64,000 nt of DNA. Origin: Doris montereyensis. Its lineage: Eukaryota; Mollusca; Gastropoda; Nudibranchia; Dorididae. Positions within the stretch are counted from its first letter, which is position 1, and every line of letters starts with the position of its first letter. Positions 23,293 through 55,749 of this stretch are shown piece after piece. The notes below the pieces were generated by a model. It made no database searches, was not told where the DNA came from, and saw nothing but the letters and a program-made list of their open reading frames with translations. The DNA is taken from the NCBI GenBank assembly GCA_037039925.1, contig JAXRKP010000304.1:293501-357500 (forward strand), given 5' to 3'. A program made the translations under genes and the position numbers.

Positions 23293-24802
23293 GTGGAGAA
23301 AGTTTTTCAACAATTACATAATCCCTCCAGAACATGTGAAACAAAGAGTAAAGATCAATTAGTAACAGTAGGAAGTAATCCAGAGGAGACAGCTGAAGAT
23401 GTAGATATATCAATGGAAGAAATCCAAACAGCTATAAGAAAAGTGAAATTAGGAAAAGCCCCAGCAGCAGATCAAGTTTATCCAGAAATGATTAAAAACC
23501 AAGGGAGAGAGGCAGACAAACTACTACATGCAATATACCAACAAGCATGGAAGTTCAAACAGGTGCCAGACGACTGGAAAAAGGCAACGGTAATACCAAT
23601 ACGCAAGAAAGAATCAACTATGGGATGCTCAAACTATAGAGGGATATCACTAACAGAAAAAGTGTATGCCAGGATACTGGAAATGAGACTAAAGAAAAGA
23701 GTAGAGGATCAGATTGAAGTGCATCAGAGTGGATTTAGACCAGGAAGAAATGTACAAGACCCCATATTTACAATTAGTCAAATAATAGAAAAATTCCTTG
23801 AGAGAAACATTGACTTGCACCTGTCTTTTATAGATCTAGAAAAGGCGTTTGATACTGTGAGAAGGGACGAACTATGGCATTCCTTAAAAGAACACAATGT
23901 AGAGCAAAATTTAATAGAAGCCATTAATTTTTTTTTACAATAAACCAACATGTGCAGTGAGAGTAGCTGGAAACATATCTGCAGAATTTGATGTAGATAT
24001 AGGGATAAGACAGGGTTGTATCCTAAGTCCTGTTTTGTTTATCACATTTATGGATTCAGTTGCACAGGCATCCTCAAAAATGAAGAAAATAAATGTAGGT
24101 ATGTGGAAGCTCAGCCAGTAAATGTATCAATGCTTTCATTTGCCGATGATTTAGTTCTATTTGGAAATTCAGAAAGTGACCTTCAGTCGAATATCAACAT
24201 TATGAACAATGAACTAAATAAAAGAGGAATGAGAGTAAATGCAAAGAAAACAGAACAATGCTAGTAACTAGGGAAGCTAAAACACAAAATCTTAAATTGG
24301 GCAGGAGAATTTAGAACAAGTTCCCAACTACAATTACCTAGGAGTAATGATTAACTCAGAGGGAAAACTAAGAGAAGAAACCAGCCAGAGAACCCAAAAG
24401 GCAAGTACAATATATAACCATCTAGGAAAGGCATTTGTAGGTAAACAAGAATTGTCAACAAAAACCAAAATGGCAGTATACAACACAGTTTATTGTCCTA
24501 CTCTCCTCTATGGCAGTAAATCCTGGATCTTAGACAGTAGAGCATACAGTAGAGTACAGGCAGCTGAAATGAAATATCTAAGAAAAGTAGTAGAGAAAAC
24601 TAAAAGAGACAAAATCAGAAACACGATAATTAGAGATCAAACCAAAGCAGATGGCATAAGACCTAAGATAGAAATAAATCAATTGAGATGGTTTGGCCAT
24701 GTAAACAGAATGAATGACAATAGAATAGCTAAATCAGTATACAGTGTTAAAGACCAGGGTAAAAGAATAAAAGGCAGACCTCGGAGTTGGAAGAAGATAT
24801 AA
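23293..24802 (+). pseudogene. Reverse transcriptase of the RTE-like element, three frame pieces
   Basis: Pieces at 23293-23943, 24016-24264 and 24347-24802 form one reverse transcriptase. Blocks in order: KVKLGKAPAADQVYPEMIK, NYRGISLTEKVYARILEMRL, HQSGFRPGRNVQD, motif A FIDLEKAFDT, motif C SFADDLVLFG, YNYLGVMINSEGKL in another frame, YCPTLLYGSKSW and QLRWFGHVNRM. A stop at 23941 directly follows a T8 run, so the break may be a homopolymer miscount. Catalytic Asp residues are intact. Confidence 0.85.
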
Positions 24803-25007
24803 AAGAGGCATTGAAGCATAGAAATTTAACATTTTTGGAAGGAAACAAAAAAAATGCTAGGACAGGGCATCCTGGAGAAAGATCATCTCGGGCATCTGAA
24901 CCCATTCACCGAAAGGTAGAATGGGAACTGATAAAGAAAGAAAGAGAGAAATAGACTCATGAAACACGAACACCCATCACCTTCCTTACCATCACGTAAA
25001 TATTTCG

Positions 25008-26671
25008 TTGACAAAATTGACACCATTCGGTCGGATCTTGACGAAAAGACTGACCATTAAAACAAGTGGTACGAAATTCATCACACCACCACCACCACCA
25101 CTTTCCTACTTTTTACCTTTATCTGTTGAAGAAATCACTGAACTCGTCAATGATGCAGCAAAAAAACAATACAAATTGGACACGGTTCCCACGTGGGTTC
25201 TAAAAGCCTGTATTAATGAGGTTACACCAGCCATAACCTCCATGGCCAATTGTTCCATCCACAATGCGGATTTTCCCCATCGTTTTCAAAGAAGCACATG
25301 TGCCTCCACTCTTAAAAAAGAAAAATCTTGACGAGATGATGAAAATTATAGACCCGTCTCAAACTTAAATTTCATTTCAAACTTCATTGAGAAACTCATT
25401 ATGCGAAGACTTACTCACCACACCATGAGCTACAACCTGTGCCCCTTTTTCAATCAGCATACAGGCAGCACACAGTACTGAAACTGCGTTAATCCGTGTC
25501 CTCAATGATATAATCAACCAGCGCCAATGCAATGACAATGTCGCACTTCTACTGTTGGATCTGAGAGCGGCTTTCGATACCGTGGACCACAAAACACTCT
25601 TCACTAGAATGAAGCAATGTTACAGCATCACAGGGATGGCTTTGAAGTGGTTTGTGAGTTATCTTACCGATCGTACCCAGCGAGTCATCATAAATGGCAG
25701 TCCTTCATCGGCAACAAATATCCAATTTGGCGCCCCACAGGGATTGTTTCTCTTTACACTATACACTACACATCTCAGTGACATCATCGCATCCCACAAC
25801 ATTTTTATGCTGACAACACGCAACTCTACACCCCACTCAGCATGAACAATTACCTAACAACTACAGAAACAGCCATCATCAACTGTGTGTTAGATATCAG
25901 GACCTGGATGACAGAAAACAAACTGAAATTCAACAATGACAAGACAGAATTGATAACATTTAGAAAAAAGGGAAGGACATTATATTAAATGAGCTGGTCA
26001 TAAACAATACAGCTATATGTAACAGCCATAGCGTCAAAAATCTCGGTTTCTTCTTTGATGAATTTTTACACATGCATGTTCACATTACCAAAGGTTTTCA
26101 AACAATCCATTATGTCCTTAAAAGCATTTCTCGTATCTGAAATCTGTTAGACGAAGAAACATGTAAAATGCTTGTCCTTGCCCTTGTCACAAGTCGTCTT
26201 GACTACTGTAATTCTCTTCTCTATGGGTTGCCAAAGACTTCTATTCATTTATTACAATTACTTCAAAATAAAGCAGCAAGAATTGGAACTAAGACCAAAA
26301 AGTCTGAACACATCATTCCTGTTTTGTGCTCTCTACATTGGCTTCCCGTAGAGAGAGGAATCGTATATAAGACAGCTTGTCTCTCTTTTAACTGTATTCA
26401 TCACACTGCCCCCGACTATCTAAAACATCTCCTTAAAGTTCACCACCCCAATCGTCCGCTTAGATCACAATCTTTACAATTAAAAGAAGCGTCCCTAAGA
26501 CAAAATTTCTTGAACGTTCTTTCACCTTTTAGGCACCAGCTATATGGAATTCTTTGTCAGTTAAAACTAGAAATTGTACAACCGTTCCTTCCTTTAAACA
26601 ATCACTTAAAACAGAGTTATTCCGCTTCACTTTCGACTCGTATAATATATAACTTATTGGCATTTTCTTAA
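25008..26671 (+). pseudogene. Reverse transcriptase and C-terminus of the L2-like element
   Basis: Pieces at 25008-25331 (SVEEITELVNDAAKKQYKLD, VPTWVLKACINEV), 25400-25845 (LLDLRAAFDTVDHKTLFTRM, WFVSYLTDRTQRV, FGAPQG) and 26168-26671 ([36 protein letters not shown]). The FGAPQGL block is followed by a deletion relative to the usual PQGSVLGPLLF. The YADD motif reads YADN. Confidence 0.85.
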
Positions 26672-27129
26672 ACCCGTGTTAAGGGTTTGGTGTTTCATTG
26701 ATGTATGGTATCATAAACACTTCATGTATATATGTAATTATTCTTAGATCTCTTAGTTTGATTTCTTTAACTATTACTAAACTTTTATATATGGGGACTT
26801 TTAAAACTGACTTTTCGACCTATCATGGGGTGTGGGGGTTTGGCACCTGCAATGTGTGTGTGTATGTATATGTATGTGTGTGAGTGTGTGTGTGCGCATG
26901 CGTGTATAGGGCCATCTTTTAATTAGCACATATTGTCATTTAGGTACTGTTTATCTTAATTGTAACATTTTTCGTGGATGTAGATGTCTTGATTTTATAG
27001 TAATCTTAAATATTGAGTACATTATGTAAGCTATTTTATGATGTATGCCTTGGCCTTTGTAAAGCGCAAATGAGCATGACCCTCATGGATAGGGGTGTTA
27101 TATAAATTTTACATTATTATACAGAGTAC

Positions 27130-27300
27130 GATCTCTGTTGGTGAAAGTGACACAAGAGCTTTCTTAGATTTTCTCACCATAATCAAAGATGGAAGATCAG
27201 ACTGTCAGAACTGTCTGTCTGGCAGAATTAACGAGTCGCGGAGCGAAGGGGTGAGACAGATGAGCCAGCCAAGACTGGTTGCATAATTGTGGTGCATGGG
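27130..27300 (+). repeat. Short repeat family D, second half
   Basis: AAAGTGACACAAGAGCTTTC, TTTTCTCACCATAATCAAAG and CTGTCTGTCTGGCAGAAT align with 32130-32280. It directly follows the 3' target-site duplication of the L2-like element. Confidence 0.65.
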
Positions 27301-29330
27301 TACACATTGTTAACGTATTCTATATGTCACACATACACACACGTGCGTGACAGATTTTATCCCTGGGACAAGGCAAGAAAGAGGCTACCATTACTATCGA
27401 GTTTATTTTTCACAGGAATGGATTATGTAATTAAATGCAACAAATTAAAGACAGACTTTCAAAAACCTGTTGCATTTTGGCAAAGTCAAGCCAGCTGTTG
27501 TTGCATTATATGGGGGTAATTAGTGTGGTAAAATTTGGTTACATGCAAAAAATGTGCATTATCTCATCATGACGAATCCTGTATCTTATCGGCTTGCAAT
27601 TTCGCCGAGACTACTGTACATCCAATTTCCAATGTTAATAATATGTAGATCTATATCCCATGTTTTCGATTTCCCAAGCACTAGAGAGAAGATTCTATAT
27701 CAAACAAAAAACTGCCTTGAATGGACAATAATAAAGATTTATTATTATTATTTCCGATCAATGGGAGGAGAGTGTGATGTTTTGAAATTGTGACCAATCA
27801 GAATTATTTTAGACCTAGAATCTAGATCAACATGTCAATGAACATGTAGCTTCTAGATTTCTATGTATGTATGTAGCGTGTGTGCTAAGTGGACACAAAA
27901 CATTGTCGTGAGTGGTCGGGGGACAGGAGGAAGGCGGGCATTGCCCTAGCTAGCTCAAATTTAGATATATGTGGAGAGCTAAATCTGCTTCTATTAACTA
28001 GATCTATATATAATGAAATGTATTATTAGTTTCTTGATTGAATCAAGTTGTAGATCCAGAATGTGATATACTGTGTGATATCATCTAGAGTAGGCCTATC
28101 CGGGGCTGTAGACTGTCTCGTTCACTGTTCGGCTGTGAGTCAGTGAGATCAGACGAGTGCAGCTAGATCTAAGCTCTAAATGCAAATGAAGGGCTAAACA
28201 ATAACAAACTCACATGACCAGTGAGGTTGGGCTGGATTTTGGTTTAATGGACTAAACCCAACCAGGTTCAGAAAAAGGTATCTCTTTTTTGGTAGTTGAG
28301 CCTCTCGGGTGAAGGTTCGCCCAGGGCGTTAAACAAGATCTTATGGCATTAAATTTTAGCGCCCTTAGTAACTTGAGGCGTCGACTGGGTCAACACCATC
28401 TGTGATTGGTTGAGCATCTGTACAACGGCAAAATAAAAAAATGCAGCGGGGGGTTTTACTTTTAGGTACTTCGAGCTTCGTTTGTTTGTTTTTTGTCTCA
28501 CATACCGTAAAGTTCAAAATCTTAAATCATTCAATTTTTAATAACACAATTCAGTGTTTAAGTGTATGGAGTATTTAAATTTCATCTCTGATTTGTGATT
28601 ATAATGACTTAAATGTGGATTAAATATCGTTTACCCCCTATCTATTTCTGCTGTGGTTTCGTTCACAAAAGGACGCGAACCAATGCACGAGGATGAGAAA
28701 ACTTGCGTCATAGTCACGTGTAGACCCAGATCTACGCAAACTTGTATCGTTATGCAAATTTAAGTCTTGCCACAGTCTAGACCAATAATAATGTATTGTA
28801 ATCTATTACGGGCGCTCCGGTCTAGACCCTAGATCTAAATGTAGACCTACAAATAAAAATTGAGTGTGTGACTTGATATAAGAGTGACAAGAAATGGGGA
28901 AAGGAACAGTGGGTGGGAACGGAGTAGTGACAGGTGTACCAGTAAATGCCTAGATCTATCTCAGATTTATATTAATTTATTTTTTAAAGTTTTATTTCTT
29001 TTTTTATATCATGCAAAACTAAAGTCATGTACATGTATAATAAAAAAAAATCAGTTCTATCCTATACATTAGTTTTGATTTATCTACTTAGAACATTTTT
29101 AGTGCCCTTGATCTTAACTATCTAAACAATAGATATAAACCTGAAACATGTAGCAAACCTAAAACTAAATCATTAAAGATAAAAGGATTAAACAGAACCA
29201 GGTCAAATTGTTTAAACTCTTCCAATGAGCTAGATTTTAACCTAACACCACACCAAATATCAACCCCTAACAATCATAATCCTAGATGTAAACCTAAAAA
29301 TTAAAACTCAACAAAGACGAATATATAATC
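27301..29330. other. No gene seen; AGATCTA-rich stretch
   Basis: No coding sequence recognised. Between about 27640 and 28960 the motif AGATCT or TAGATC recurs many times (for example near 27645, 27815, 28003, 28163, 28725, 28827 and 28951). Confidence 0.5.
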
Positions 29331-30165
29331 TAAAATGCTTAGTCATAGACTTTCAAAGGTTGTACAGAAAAACTGCCGAAGTATGCCATTTAAATGAAAC
29401 TATAAAGCCGGTTGTAAAAGGGAACAGAAACATGGCTCAACTGAGAAATAAAATCCCCAGAACTACTGCGTGATACATAATATGAAGTATACAGAAGAGA
29501 TAGAATCAGGAAAAAAGGATGTGGAGTTCTCATAATTATTCATCAAACACAGATCAGCACTAAAGTGTGTAAAGAACTTCGGGAAATAATTAAAAATATA
29601 ATTGGCATTATTTGGGATAAGACGAGATTTTAACTTACCAAATATAGAATAGAGTTTAGAAAGCATAAAACAACACCAAAGCCAAAGTGTCATCAGTCTT
29701 AAATTGAATACCTTGATACAATGCATGAACTAGGATGGAGCCAAATGGTCCACTCTGCCACCAGTGGAGACAAAATACTAGATATTTTTTTACAAACAGC
29801 TGAGAACTAATCAAGCAAATCAGCATCGTACCTGGTATAGAAGACCATGAAGCATTTGATAAAACATATAAATCTAATCTTAACACAGAAAGAAAGAAGG
29901 CGAAACAACGTAGAATACAACTGTGGGGAAAATGTGATCAACGTAAGATAAGAAAATTAGCTTTCCAAAAAGTAACCCCTTAAAAAGATTTAACCTCAAC
30001 TTTAATGTAAATGAAATGTGGACAAGCATTAAAGAAAAACTACTGGTCACTATGAACCAAAATGTACCAACAAAATACGCTAATGGCAACTAGAACAATA
30101 AACGGACTACTCCTGGAAACGACTTTTGCACCATGCAACTATTGAGTAAGCCGGGGGCAGATTAC
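29330..30165 (+). mobile_element. CR1/Jockey-like retrotransposon fragment (endonuclease region)
   Basis: Broken frames give YEVYREDRIRKKGCGVLI, HELGWSQMVHSATSGDKILD then IFLQT, an SDH-like region lost to stops, and FNLNFNVNEMWTSIKEKLLV. The order matches the second half of an endonuclease and the connecting region of Jockey/CR1-type elements. No reverse transcriptase follows in register. Heavily decayed. Confidence 0.65.
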
Positions 30166-30199
30166 TTATTATCCTTCTTTAGATAAACTAGATGACGAT

Positions 30200-31930
30200 T
30201 TTATTGTATTATATACAATGGCGGAAAGTTAATGTAACAAAAGAAATCAATTAAATATATTGATTGCAGAGCATAGACCGAAAATTATTTGTTTAACAGA
30301 AATAGTGTCAAAACATTACTGTGATATTGATATGAATATCGAATATTCAATTACTAATTACATGCTCTTTTTAATACATCTCCAATCAGAGGTGTAGCCA
30401 TTTATATCCTGAATCACTTGACCAACAATAAAACATTTTTTAAGGAATTGTGACCCTGTAATTGAAAGCGTGTGGTGTACATTCGCTTTTAATCATTTGA
30501 AAATTTTGATTGGAAATGTCCACAGAAATGTTAACTTGGATAAAATATAATTTATAAGCAACATCAAACACAATTTTTCTGCTATTGCTAAAAGTAATTT
30601 TGACTTTATTGTGGTAACCGGTGATTTTAGCTTCCCATTTATAGCTTGGAAAGGGTTTTGTAATGTGAACCCAGAGGTGTTGCTCATTGAAACAATTAGA
30701 GATGCCTTCTTAATTCAGGTTGTTAATGAGCCAACTATAAATCGTGTAAATCAAACCAGTAATATTCTTGATCTCATTCTATGTAGTGACGATAATTATA
30801 TATAAAAAAGTGTAGAGCACCTAGCCCCACTAGGAAAAAGTGATCACGATGTATTGCTTATATCTCTTAGTTTATCAACTCGATCAAAAATTGATCAGTT
30901 TCCACGTTGCAACTATTATAGAGGAAAATATGATAATTGTAGAAAAGAATTATACAATACTGATTGGAATATTCTAACAGATATGAATCCTGATGAAGCC
31001 TGGGTATTATTTAGAAATAAGTTAAAATATGTTAAATCTAAATACATTCCATTTAAACCAAATTGTGGACAATCTAAACCGTTATGGATGACTAGAAATG
31101 TTAAGAATAAGAGACATGTTAACAAGAAGTATAAATTGTTCAAGAAATTTTTGAAACATAGAAACATAAATGATTATCAGAAATATATTAACGTGAGAAA
31201 CGCTACAAAACGTATAATTAAAGAGGCCACAGCATCTTTTGAAAATAAAATAACTACTGGAAATTAAAACAAGAAATCTGAAAGGCTTTTAGAAATATGT
31301 AAATACCCAATTAAAGAAAAAAACAGGATCTCTGCTCTAAAGGAGCCAACGGTAATATGACAACAAGTGGCCGTGAAAAAAGCTGAGGTGCTAAATGAAT
31401 TTGTCGCTAGTGTTTTTGTAAATGAGGATAGTAAAAATATGTGTTATTTGTGTAAATTTAATAATGGTTACTATTTATCTGACATAGTCATTTCAGAGAA
31501 CGAAATATTGAAAAGATTACCTAATCTGAATGTTACGAAAAGTATGGGGCCTGACTGTTTCCATCTACATTTATTGAAAGAGGTCGCTAATAAAATAAGT
31601 TATCCTCTTTCTATTCTTTTCAATAACTCTCTTGAAACAGGAATTGTACCAAATAACTGGAAATTAGCTAATGTTACAGCTATTTATAAACAGGAAATGG
31701 ATGCGAAGCAGAAAATTATGGTCTAATTAGTCTAACATGTATCATATGTAAAATACTTGAATCCATTTTAAAGGACTTCATAATGACTTTTCTTGAATTT
31801 TACAATATGTTGTCTGAATGTCATCATAGCTTTCGCAATAAACGTTCTTGTATAACCCAACTTTTGGAGGTTTTGGAAGATTTCACTAAATATATTGATG
31901 ATAAAATGAACTGATTGCAATGGATACCGA
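30200..31930 (+). mobile_element. CR1/Jockey-like retrotransposon fragment (endonuclease and RT start)
   Basis: Pieces: RPKIICLTEI near 30285; FDFIVVTGDFSFPFIAWKG near 30600 (the endonuclease GDFN-x-P-x-I-x-W block); TSNILDLILCS; LGKSDHDVLLISLSL; then 30854-31267 (PLWMTRNVKNKRHVNKKYKL); then the reverse transcriptase start at 31367-31726 (NVTKSMGPDCFHLHLLKEVA, GIVPNNWKLANVTAIYK), SLTCIICKILESILKDF and a broken RNKRSCITQLLEVLEDFTK. The sequence leaves the family at about 31930, before motif A, so it is 3' truncated or interrupted. Distinct from the L2-like copy at 20.2 kb. Confidence 0.8.
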
Positions 31931-32021
31931 CAGCGAATACAAATTTGACCCATTTTCTTTTACGCCGTTTAACCGTAGATAGATTGAGGATAAGACCCAA
32001 TTATAGGCCTAACCTCTTATC

Positions 32022-32300
32022 ATAGATTGTTCTCTTTTTTTATCACTCAAGACTACAGGAGGGGATGGGATGGTGAAGACATTGGGCAACTGGGAGGACT
32101 ATTTAAAAAAAAATTATTGACGCGCATATCATAAAAGTGACACAAGACCTCAGAATTTCTCACCGTGATCAAAGAGAGAGCCAATCAGAGTGTCTGTCTG
32201 GCATGGCAGACCATCGTCAACTGCCGAGTTGGGGAGGGAACGGGCAGGGTGACAGAAGCCGAGACAGCCAAGACTATACATTGTCGTGCGTGCGTGTGCA
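32022..32300 (+). repeat. Short repeat family D, most complete copy
   Basis: It contains CACTCAAGACTACAGGAGGG, GATGGTGAAGACATTGGGCA, AAAGTGACACAAGACCTCAG, TTCTCACCGTGATCAAAGAG and TGTCTGTCTGGCATGGCAGA. The two other copies each hold part of this order. Confidence 0.65.
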
Positions 32301-32344
32301 CATATTTAATCTAATTTTATCTCTTTCAATCGTGGACAGTTGAC

Positions 32345-32480
32345 AGGTACTACTGGTAGGTCCCAGTTCTTTCCTTTCCTTCTTTCACTTATCTTTCATC
32401 TTGCCGTTTCCTCTTAAATCACTCTGAAATCACTGCAATTGTGGGCGGGTTAAATTTCAATGAAACAAACAAAAATCTCT
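32345..32480 (+). repeat. Short repeat family C copy
   Basis: ACTACTGGTAGGTCCCAGTT, then TTTCATCTTGCCGTTTCCTC, TTAAATCACTCTGAAATCA and a purine-rich AATTTCAATGAAACAAAC end. Same family at 52385, 58390, 59565 and 59850. Confidence 0.7.
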
Positions 32481-33009
32481 TTCAATTATTCTTTATCAAT
32501 GAAATTAGCATGCATTATATATGGTGGATGATACAAACTTTGACTGGTCCATGATGACATCTCTAGGACAGGGGTGGGCAAACCTGAATAATATCAGTAA
32601 TCAGCGGGTGGGCAACTCATAAAATATAAATATTTCTTTTATGACATTTTAAAATAGGTTGCATTAAAAGAAAGAAAATGAAAACAAAAGTACTTTCTGT
32701 AAAATCTAAAATCTGTGGGCCGCAAAAGTATGTTGTACTGACAGCATGCGGACAGCGGGGCATTGTTGTCCACCCCTAGTCCAGAAGGAAGGACAGGGGG
32801 GCGCCCTGAAATTGCTTCGGAGACTCTCTCAAATGTTACATATTTTTCTCTTTACTTCACTGAAAATCTCTTGAGTTATTGTAAATATTAATTTTTGAGT
32901 GGAACTTATCTTAGGCGGAACATAAAGACGCCCTCAAGTTTCCATGATCTAGTCAAAATATATACAAACAATATACAGGATCGATACTAAGCTAGGCTTA
33001 TGCTTATCA

Positions 33010-33133
33010 GTCTGAACTCACCGGAAGTACTCCAGTGAGGGAAAAAAAGAAGAAAAAACGAGTCGAGAGCAAGCAAAGAGGTGGATTTAGAGAGGAACAT
33101 GGCCGACAATACAGTGGATGCAAATAATTGAAC
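33010..33133 (+). promoter_or_regulatory. Candidate promoter and non-coding first exon of CLASRP
   Basis: ACCGGAAGT (33020-33028) is a strong ETS-family site typical of TATA-less housekeeping promoters. It is followed by about 100 bp that ends in the donor-like AAC|GTAAGG at 33134. A short upstream frame ATGGCCGACAATAC... (33099-33131, 10 codons) would lie in this exon. The next acceptor on this strand with gene support is at 34926. Transcript data are needed; position and motifs only. Confidence 0.45.
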
Positions 33134-34925
33134 GTAAGGGTTTGCTTTTTAAAATAGCTTGCAAGCAAGAATAAGGTATTTTAGTGTATAACTTTTAATT
33201 AATATTTTCACATTTAAATGAATTAACTTACAAGTGAATCTCATGAATATTTAGCTCTAACTTCTATCTTCTCTAGAATCTAGATCTAGATATTGACTCG
33301 ACGTTCGTTTTCATTATTTCCGATTTCGATCAAAGAGAGTGGGACCAATGAGAGGAGCTCACAGTACCACTATCCCAGTCAGTACCACCTCCACCACCCC
33401 CTCACCCAAGATCCAGATTCTTGATATATCTAATCTAAATCTACATCTAATCTAGATCTAAGTAGTGTAGTAGATCTAATAGCCTACTCACTAACTAGTG
33501 CATTGAAGAAATGTCCTTGGTCAAAGTGATGAATATGTTATCAGTTATGTTGAAATTATGCCATAAAGCACTGGCAATGGTAGAACTTCCATGATCGGGC
33601 TACCAGGTTTTTTCCGCTGTGGTGACTTTAATTCAATATAAAGTAAAGATAATACTTATTAAACTATCTTACATATTATTCTAGCAAATTTTTATTATAC
33701 TTGTTACTTTAAATAGACTGCACACGTGATAGGGATCCATGAGTATCAAAGGGAAAGAACACAAAAACTTTCCGTTTGTGGGATTAATTTTTCTTTTAAC
33801 AAAATTTCAGTCATGGTCTTCTCTTTTTGTTTGTAAGTTATTAGGTATATTGTATCACACATATTTATATACACTTTTCCAACAATTTAGTCATTTACAC
33901 AACGTCAATCAATCAGTTTGCACTACAAACTAATGCAAATTAGTTAATATTGGCTGGTCAAACGTTTACGAAAAAGGCTCAATATAAACAAGACACCAGC
34001 ACTTTTTGGTAACAACATGTCTTGATAGTCCGCTGCTACAGTCTCAGTCTGATTTACGATAAAATCTCGGTCCGGTCCCTTGTCATTGTCACATTTTGAA
34101 CTGCTCTTGTTCATCAACCAATGTTCAGTCTGATCCGTTGTCGATATAGTGTCACACAATCTCTGATTGACCCACATTGAAGGTAACTCCTCTTTTACTT
34201 TCATCCACCCCTTCAAAATAAACCCTCTTTATTATGTCCTCAGGTTAGCGTAATTACAAAAGTCCTTCTTCCAAATTTTAGATCATGGATGAAAAATGAA
34301 ACGAAGGGAAAGGGTTATCTGTTAGGCCTGGTGGACAGCACCTGAGTCTAATTGTTAGACTTAGTCAACTTCAGGTTACTACACTGGGGATCCCTACACT
34401 GGCATGTTACCACTGTCACTTTCAAAATGAGTGACAACACTGACATGTGACTTGTAGTCATCACCTCGATCTTGAATTTTCTGAGAACTCCAACTCTAAA
34501 TTAACATGCAATATGATTCAGGGCTGAGCCTTTTGCACTGCCATTTTCATCATGTCATAAAAGCTTTTAAAAGAATTCAAGAAAGACAGCAGATTTTCAG
34601 GTGCAGCCATGAGGCCTGATAAAAGTCCCCAGGTCTACACATGAAAAGTCTTTCAGTCTACCTGTTAGACCTGATGAATAGTCCATGGGTCAACCTGTCA
34701 GACCTGAATCATAGCTTTAAATGATTTGTCATGAGTACAGAGATCAGGCAATTTTATAAGCGTTATCATCATGTTTGACATTGAAATCTTTTCTGACTTG
34801 AATGTATTTATTCTCAATTTAAGTTTAAGTGGAATTGAGCAAACAACCTAAAATTTGTGCTACAGAATGTTAAAAAAAAAAAAATTTCTGTGAAAATGAA
34901 ACATATAAATGTTTTTCTATTACAG
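33134..34925 (+). other. Candidate CLASRP intron 1
   Basis: No coding sequence recognised. It holds a TAGATCTA-rich patch at 33270-33485 and several partial direct repeats of GTCAGACCTGATGAATAG type sequence around 34600-34730. Confidence 0.4.
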
Positions 34926-55610
<20,685 letters not shown>

Positions 55611-55719
55611 TTTGTCATGGATGTATGGAGCTCTGGTTTAAACGGGTGTTGTTGACGTGGGTGAGAGGAATGTTTATTTCTGTGCTTGTTTTTATTGTCA
55701 CATAATATGTCAATGTTGA

Positions 55720-55749
55720 CACCCACACACACACACACACACACACACT
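55720..55749. repeat. (CA)n microsatellite
   Basis: About 28 bp of CA dinucleotides. Confidence 0.95.

Larger units (their letters stand above)
21649..24960 (+). mobile_element. RTE-like non-LTR retrotransposon, about 3.3 kb, nested
   Basis: Bounded by an exact 12-bp duplication AAATAGACTCAT at 21649-21660 and 24949-24960; the interrupted L2-like element resumes directly after it. The 3288-bp body has a 5' UTR starting CCGGGCAG with two ~65-bp repeats, an endonuclease (22015-22740: GTWNIRAINGK, VFGDLNARVGN, SSDHHLVIVKM), a reverse transcriptase (23410-24265: LSFIDLEKAFDTV, MLSFADDLVLFGNS) and a C-terminal region (24347-24802: QLRWFGHVNRMNDNRIAKSV). It ends in GATAAAGAAAGAAAGAGAG. Length, a single pol-type frame and a short microsatellite 3' tail fit the RTE clade. 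Several stops and frameshifts make this copy inactive, though some may be assembly indels. A second copy lies at 38705-39943 and a 3' fragment at 55257-55345. Confidence 0.88.
20210..27106 (+). mobile_element. L2/CR1-like non-LTR retrotransposon, split by a nested RTE element
   Basis: Parts visible on the plus strand: endonuclease domain (about 20540-21250: LLNARSVHNK, ITETWL, LGDFNIHV, ISDHQSV), reverse transcriptase (25110-25850: motif A LLDLRAAFDTVDH), a C-terminal domain (26170-26670: [35 protein letters not shown]) and a 3' end with GGCCTTTGTAAAGCGCAAATG typical of L2-type elements. The exact 19-bp repeat TTTTACATTATTATACAGA at 20191-20209 and 27107-27125 is the likely target-site duplication. 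Without the nested insert it is about 3.6 kb, so probably 5' truncated. Many stops and frameshifts, and YADN in place of the catalytic YADD at 25806-25817, mean it is dead. The clade name is my reading of motifs. Confidence 0.85.

Noticed and set aside
22744..23413. Hydrophobic minus-strand frames resembling membrane proteins
   Set aside because: Antisense shadows of the AT-rich reverse transcriptase region of the RTE-like element.
33944..34216. 90-codon minus-strand frame
   Set aside because: No family features and no splice context; lies in the CLASRP first intron and reads like chance.
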